Shown here piece after piece: positions 32,186 to 32,976 of a stretch of DNA of 32,976 nt. The notes below the pieces were generated by a model. The model had not been told where the DNA came from and made no database searches. It saw only the letters and a program-made list of their open reading frames with translations. Position 1 is the first letter of the stretch; every line of letters begins with the position of its first letter. The stretch comes from an uncultured PS1 clade bacterium (GTDB lineage: Bacteria > Pseudomonadota > Alphaproteobacteria > MED-G09): positions 17,501-50,476 of the forward strand of contig CACLQD010000004.1 in the NCBI GenBank assembly GCA_902609025.1. The letters run 5' to 3'. The translations under genes were made by a program, and so were the position numbers.

Positions 32186-32976
32186 TTAAGAACTTTTTAC
32201 GGCTAAAGCTCTAGCAAAAGGCTTTCTTCCAAAATAAAAAATAAGGAATGAAATTGGACCACAGATAAGAAACATTGCTGCCATTGAAAGATCGATTGCC
32301 ATTTCACTCTTAAATACTTTATCAGTAAAAAATGCTACTGCCATTGGTCCTAATCCATAACCTGTAATATTTACCGTAAAGACATATAAACCAGAAACGA
32401 CACCTCTATATTGATTAGGTGTTATATTTTGTAGTGATGTGGCAAATAAAGCTAAGGGAAGAGTAATGAAGAAACTTGTTATGAATATTCCTATTAAAAC
32501 AATATCAGAATTTAAACTTAAAAAAGTTATAGGACCAACGATTGTTAGGGCTATTGCAGTAATGATACATAAAATTATAATAGGTGGATTGAAATTTAAT
32601 TTAGTCAAATACCTTTCACATATTGGCCCGGATATGACACCTAAAGATCCTGCAAATAATGCTACAAGACCGTATTGGTCTCCAATTCTAGTATGCTCCC
32701 ACCCGTGAATTCTATGTAAGAATGTAGGGACCCAAGATTGTACTCCATAAAGAAGAACAATAATAAATGCTGATCCTATTAAAAGAGGCATATAAGCGCC
32801 AATATTCTTAATGACATAGGAAAAAACCTCTTTAATACTCTCGTTTTCTTCTTTTTCATCAGTTAATCCTTCTTTTCTCTTAGGATCTTTCAGCGTAAAC
32901 ATAAACAAACCTAAAACTATTCCTGGCACAGCAATAATAAGGAAAATTATCTGCCATGGTTGAATAATCATACTTT
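32186..32976 (-). CDS. Major facilitator superfamily transporter, C-terminal part (cut by window edge)
   Basis: The frame stays open to the window edge, and the first visible residues PWQIIFLIIAVPGIVLGLFM correspond to membrane helix 6 of a 12-helix MFS protein. The central cytoplasmic loop (LKDPKRKEGLTDEKEENESI) and helices 7-12 follow, with about 261 residues visible. The internal ATG near the edge is therefore not the start. The helix 7-8 region (VPTFLHRIHGW) is like the organic-anion and sugar-acid symporter type. It lies behind the methyltransferase gene in opposite order (upstream on the same strand) with a 74-base spacer; substrate unknown. Confidence 0.88.
   Translation of the reverse strand, partial: SMIIQPWQIIFLIIAVPGIVLGLFMFTLKDPKRKEGLTDEKEENESIKEVFSYVIKNIGAYMPLLIGSAFIIVLLYGVQSWVPTFLHRIHGWEHTRIGDQYGLVALFAGSLGVISGPICERYLTKLNFNPPIIILCIITAIALTIVGPITFLSLNSDIVLIGIFITSFFITLPLALFATSLQNITPNQYRGVVSGLYVFTVNITGYGLGPMAVAFFTDKVFKSEMAIDLSMAAMFLICGPISFLIFYFGRKPFARALAVKSS

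Noticed and set aside
1-32976. CRISPR arrays, insertion sequences, prophage or attachment sites
   Set aside because: No regularly spaced repeats, transposase or phage genes were seen; the single tRNA is not followed by an integrase or a repeated 3' end.

Overview
The window looks like a chromosomal segment of a small-genome, AT-rich alphaproteobacterium, probably marine and planktonic. Evidence for the class: a full-length GcrA cell-cycle regulator next to argD/argF, a class I lysyl-tRNA synthetase, the tandem-domain dCTP deaminase type found in this class, and the neighbourhood prfA / lysC / ubiG / DUF1178 / grxC / NDUFAF5-like methyltransferase. Evidence for streamlining: low GC by eye, spacers of a few bases, many overlapping genes, and several convergent pairs that meet within 0-8 bases with no hairpin terminator. 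I cannot fix the order or genus; SAR116-like or Parvibaculales/PS1-like lineages are possible guesses.

Layout. 1-13.9 kb is housekeeping: an operon lysC-ispG-prfA (minus), ubiG divergent from it, DUF1178-grxC, an NDUFAF5/BioC-like methyltransferase, lysS whose start codon overlaps that of a divergent TerB-like gene, a catechol O-methyltransferase homologue with the complete COMT active site, dCTP deaminase, trkH, argD-argF and an ABC-2 permease. 14-20.8 kb holds gcrA and a complete phosphate-uptake operon read porin-pstS-pstC-pstA-pstB-phoU on the minus strand. The first 39 codons of pstC lie upstream of its first ATG, so pstC very probably starts at a non-canonical ATT. 20.8-22.1 kb has a SixA phosphatase and a YiiX-like NlpC/P60 hydrolase.

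22.1-28.9 kb is the accessory part: a minus-strand operon (dihydrodipicolinate-reductase-like enzyme, small membrane protein, MAPEG protein, YiiX-like hydrolase), a LysR regulator, an unusual 500-base divergent region, an SMP-30/gluconolactonase-like hydrolase, and a large TonB-dependent receptor. Together they suggest regulated uptake and conversion of a small organic substrate, but the substrate cannot be read from sequence. The divergent region is the most unusual stretch. It has a perfect LysR-type dyad on a strong promoter, a 25-residue membrane peptide gene, a 15-bp hairpin with an extremely C-rich loop, and a 53-residue ORF with a good ribosome binding site.

28.9-33 kb returns to core genes: yaaA, tRNA-Ala(UGC), hemB of the aspartate (non-cysteine) type, a SAM methyltransferase, and an MFS transporter cut by the window end. 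No rRNA, CRISPR array, insertion sequence or prophage gene was seen.
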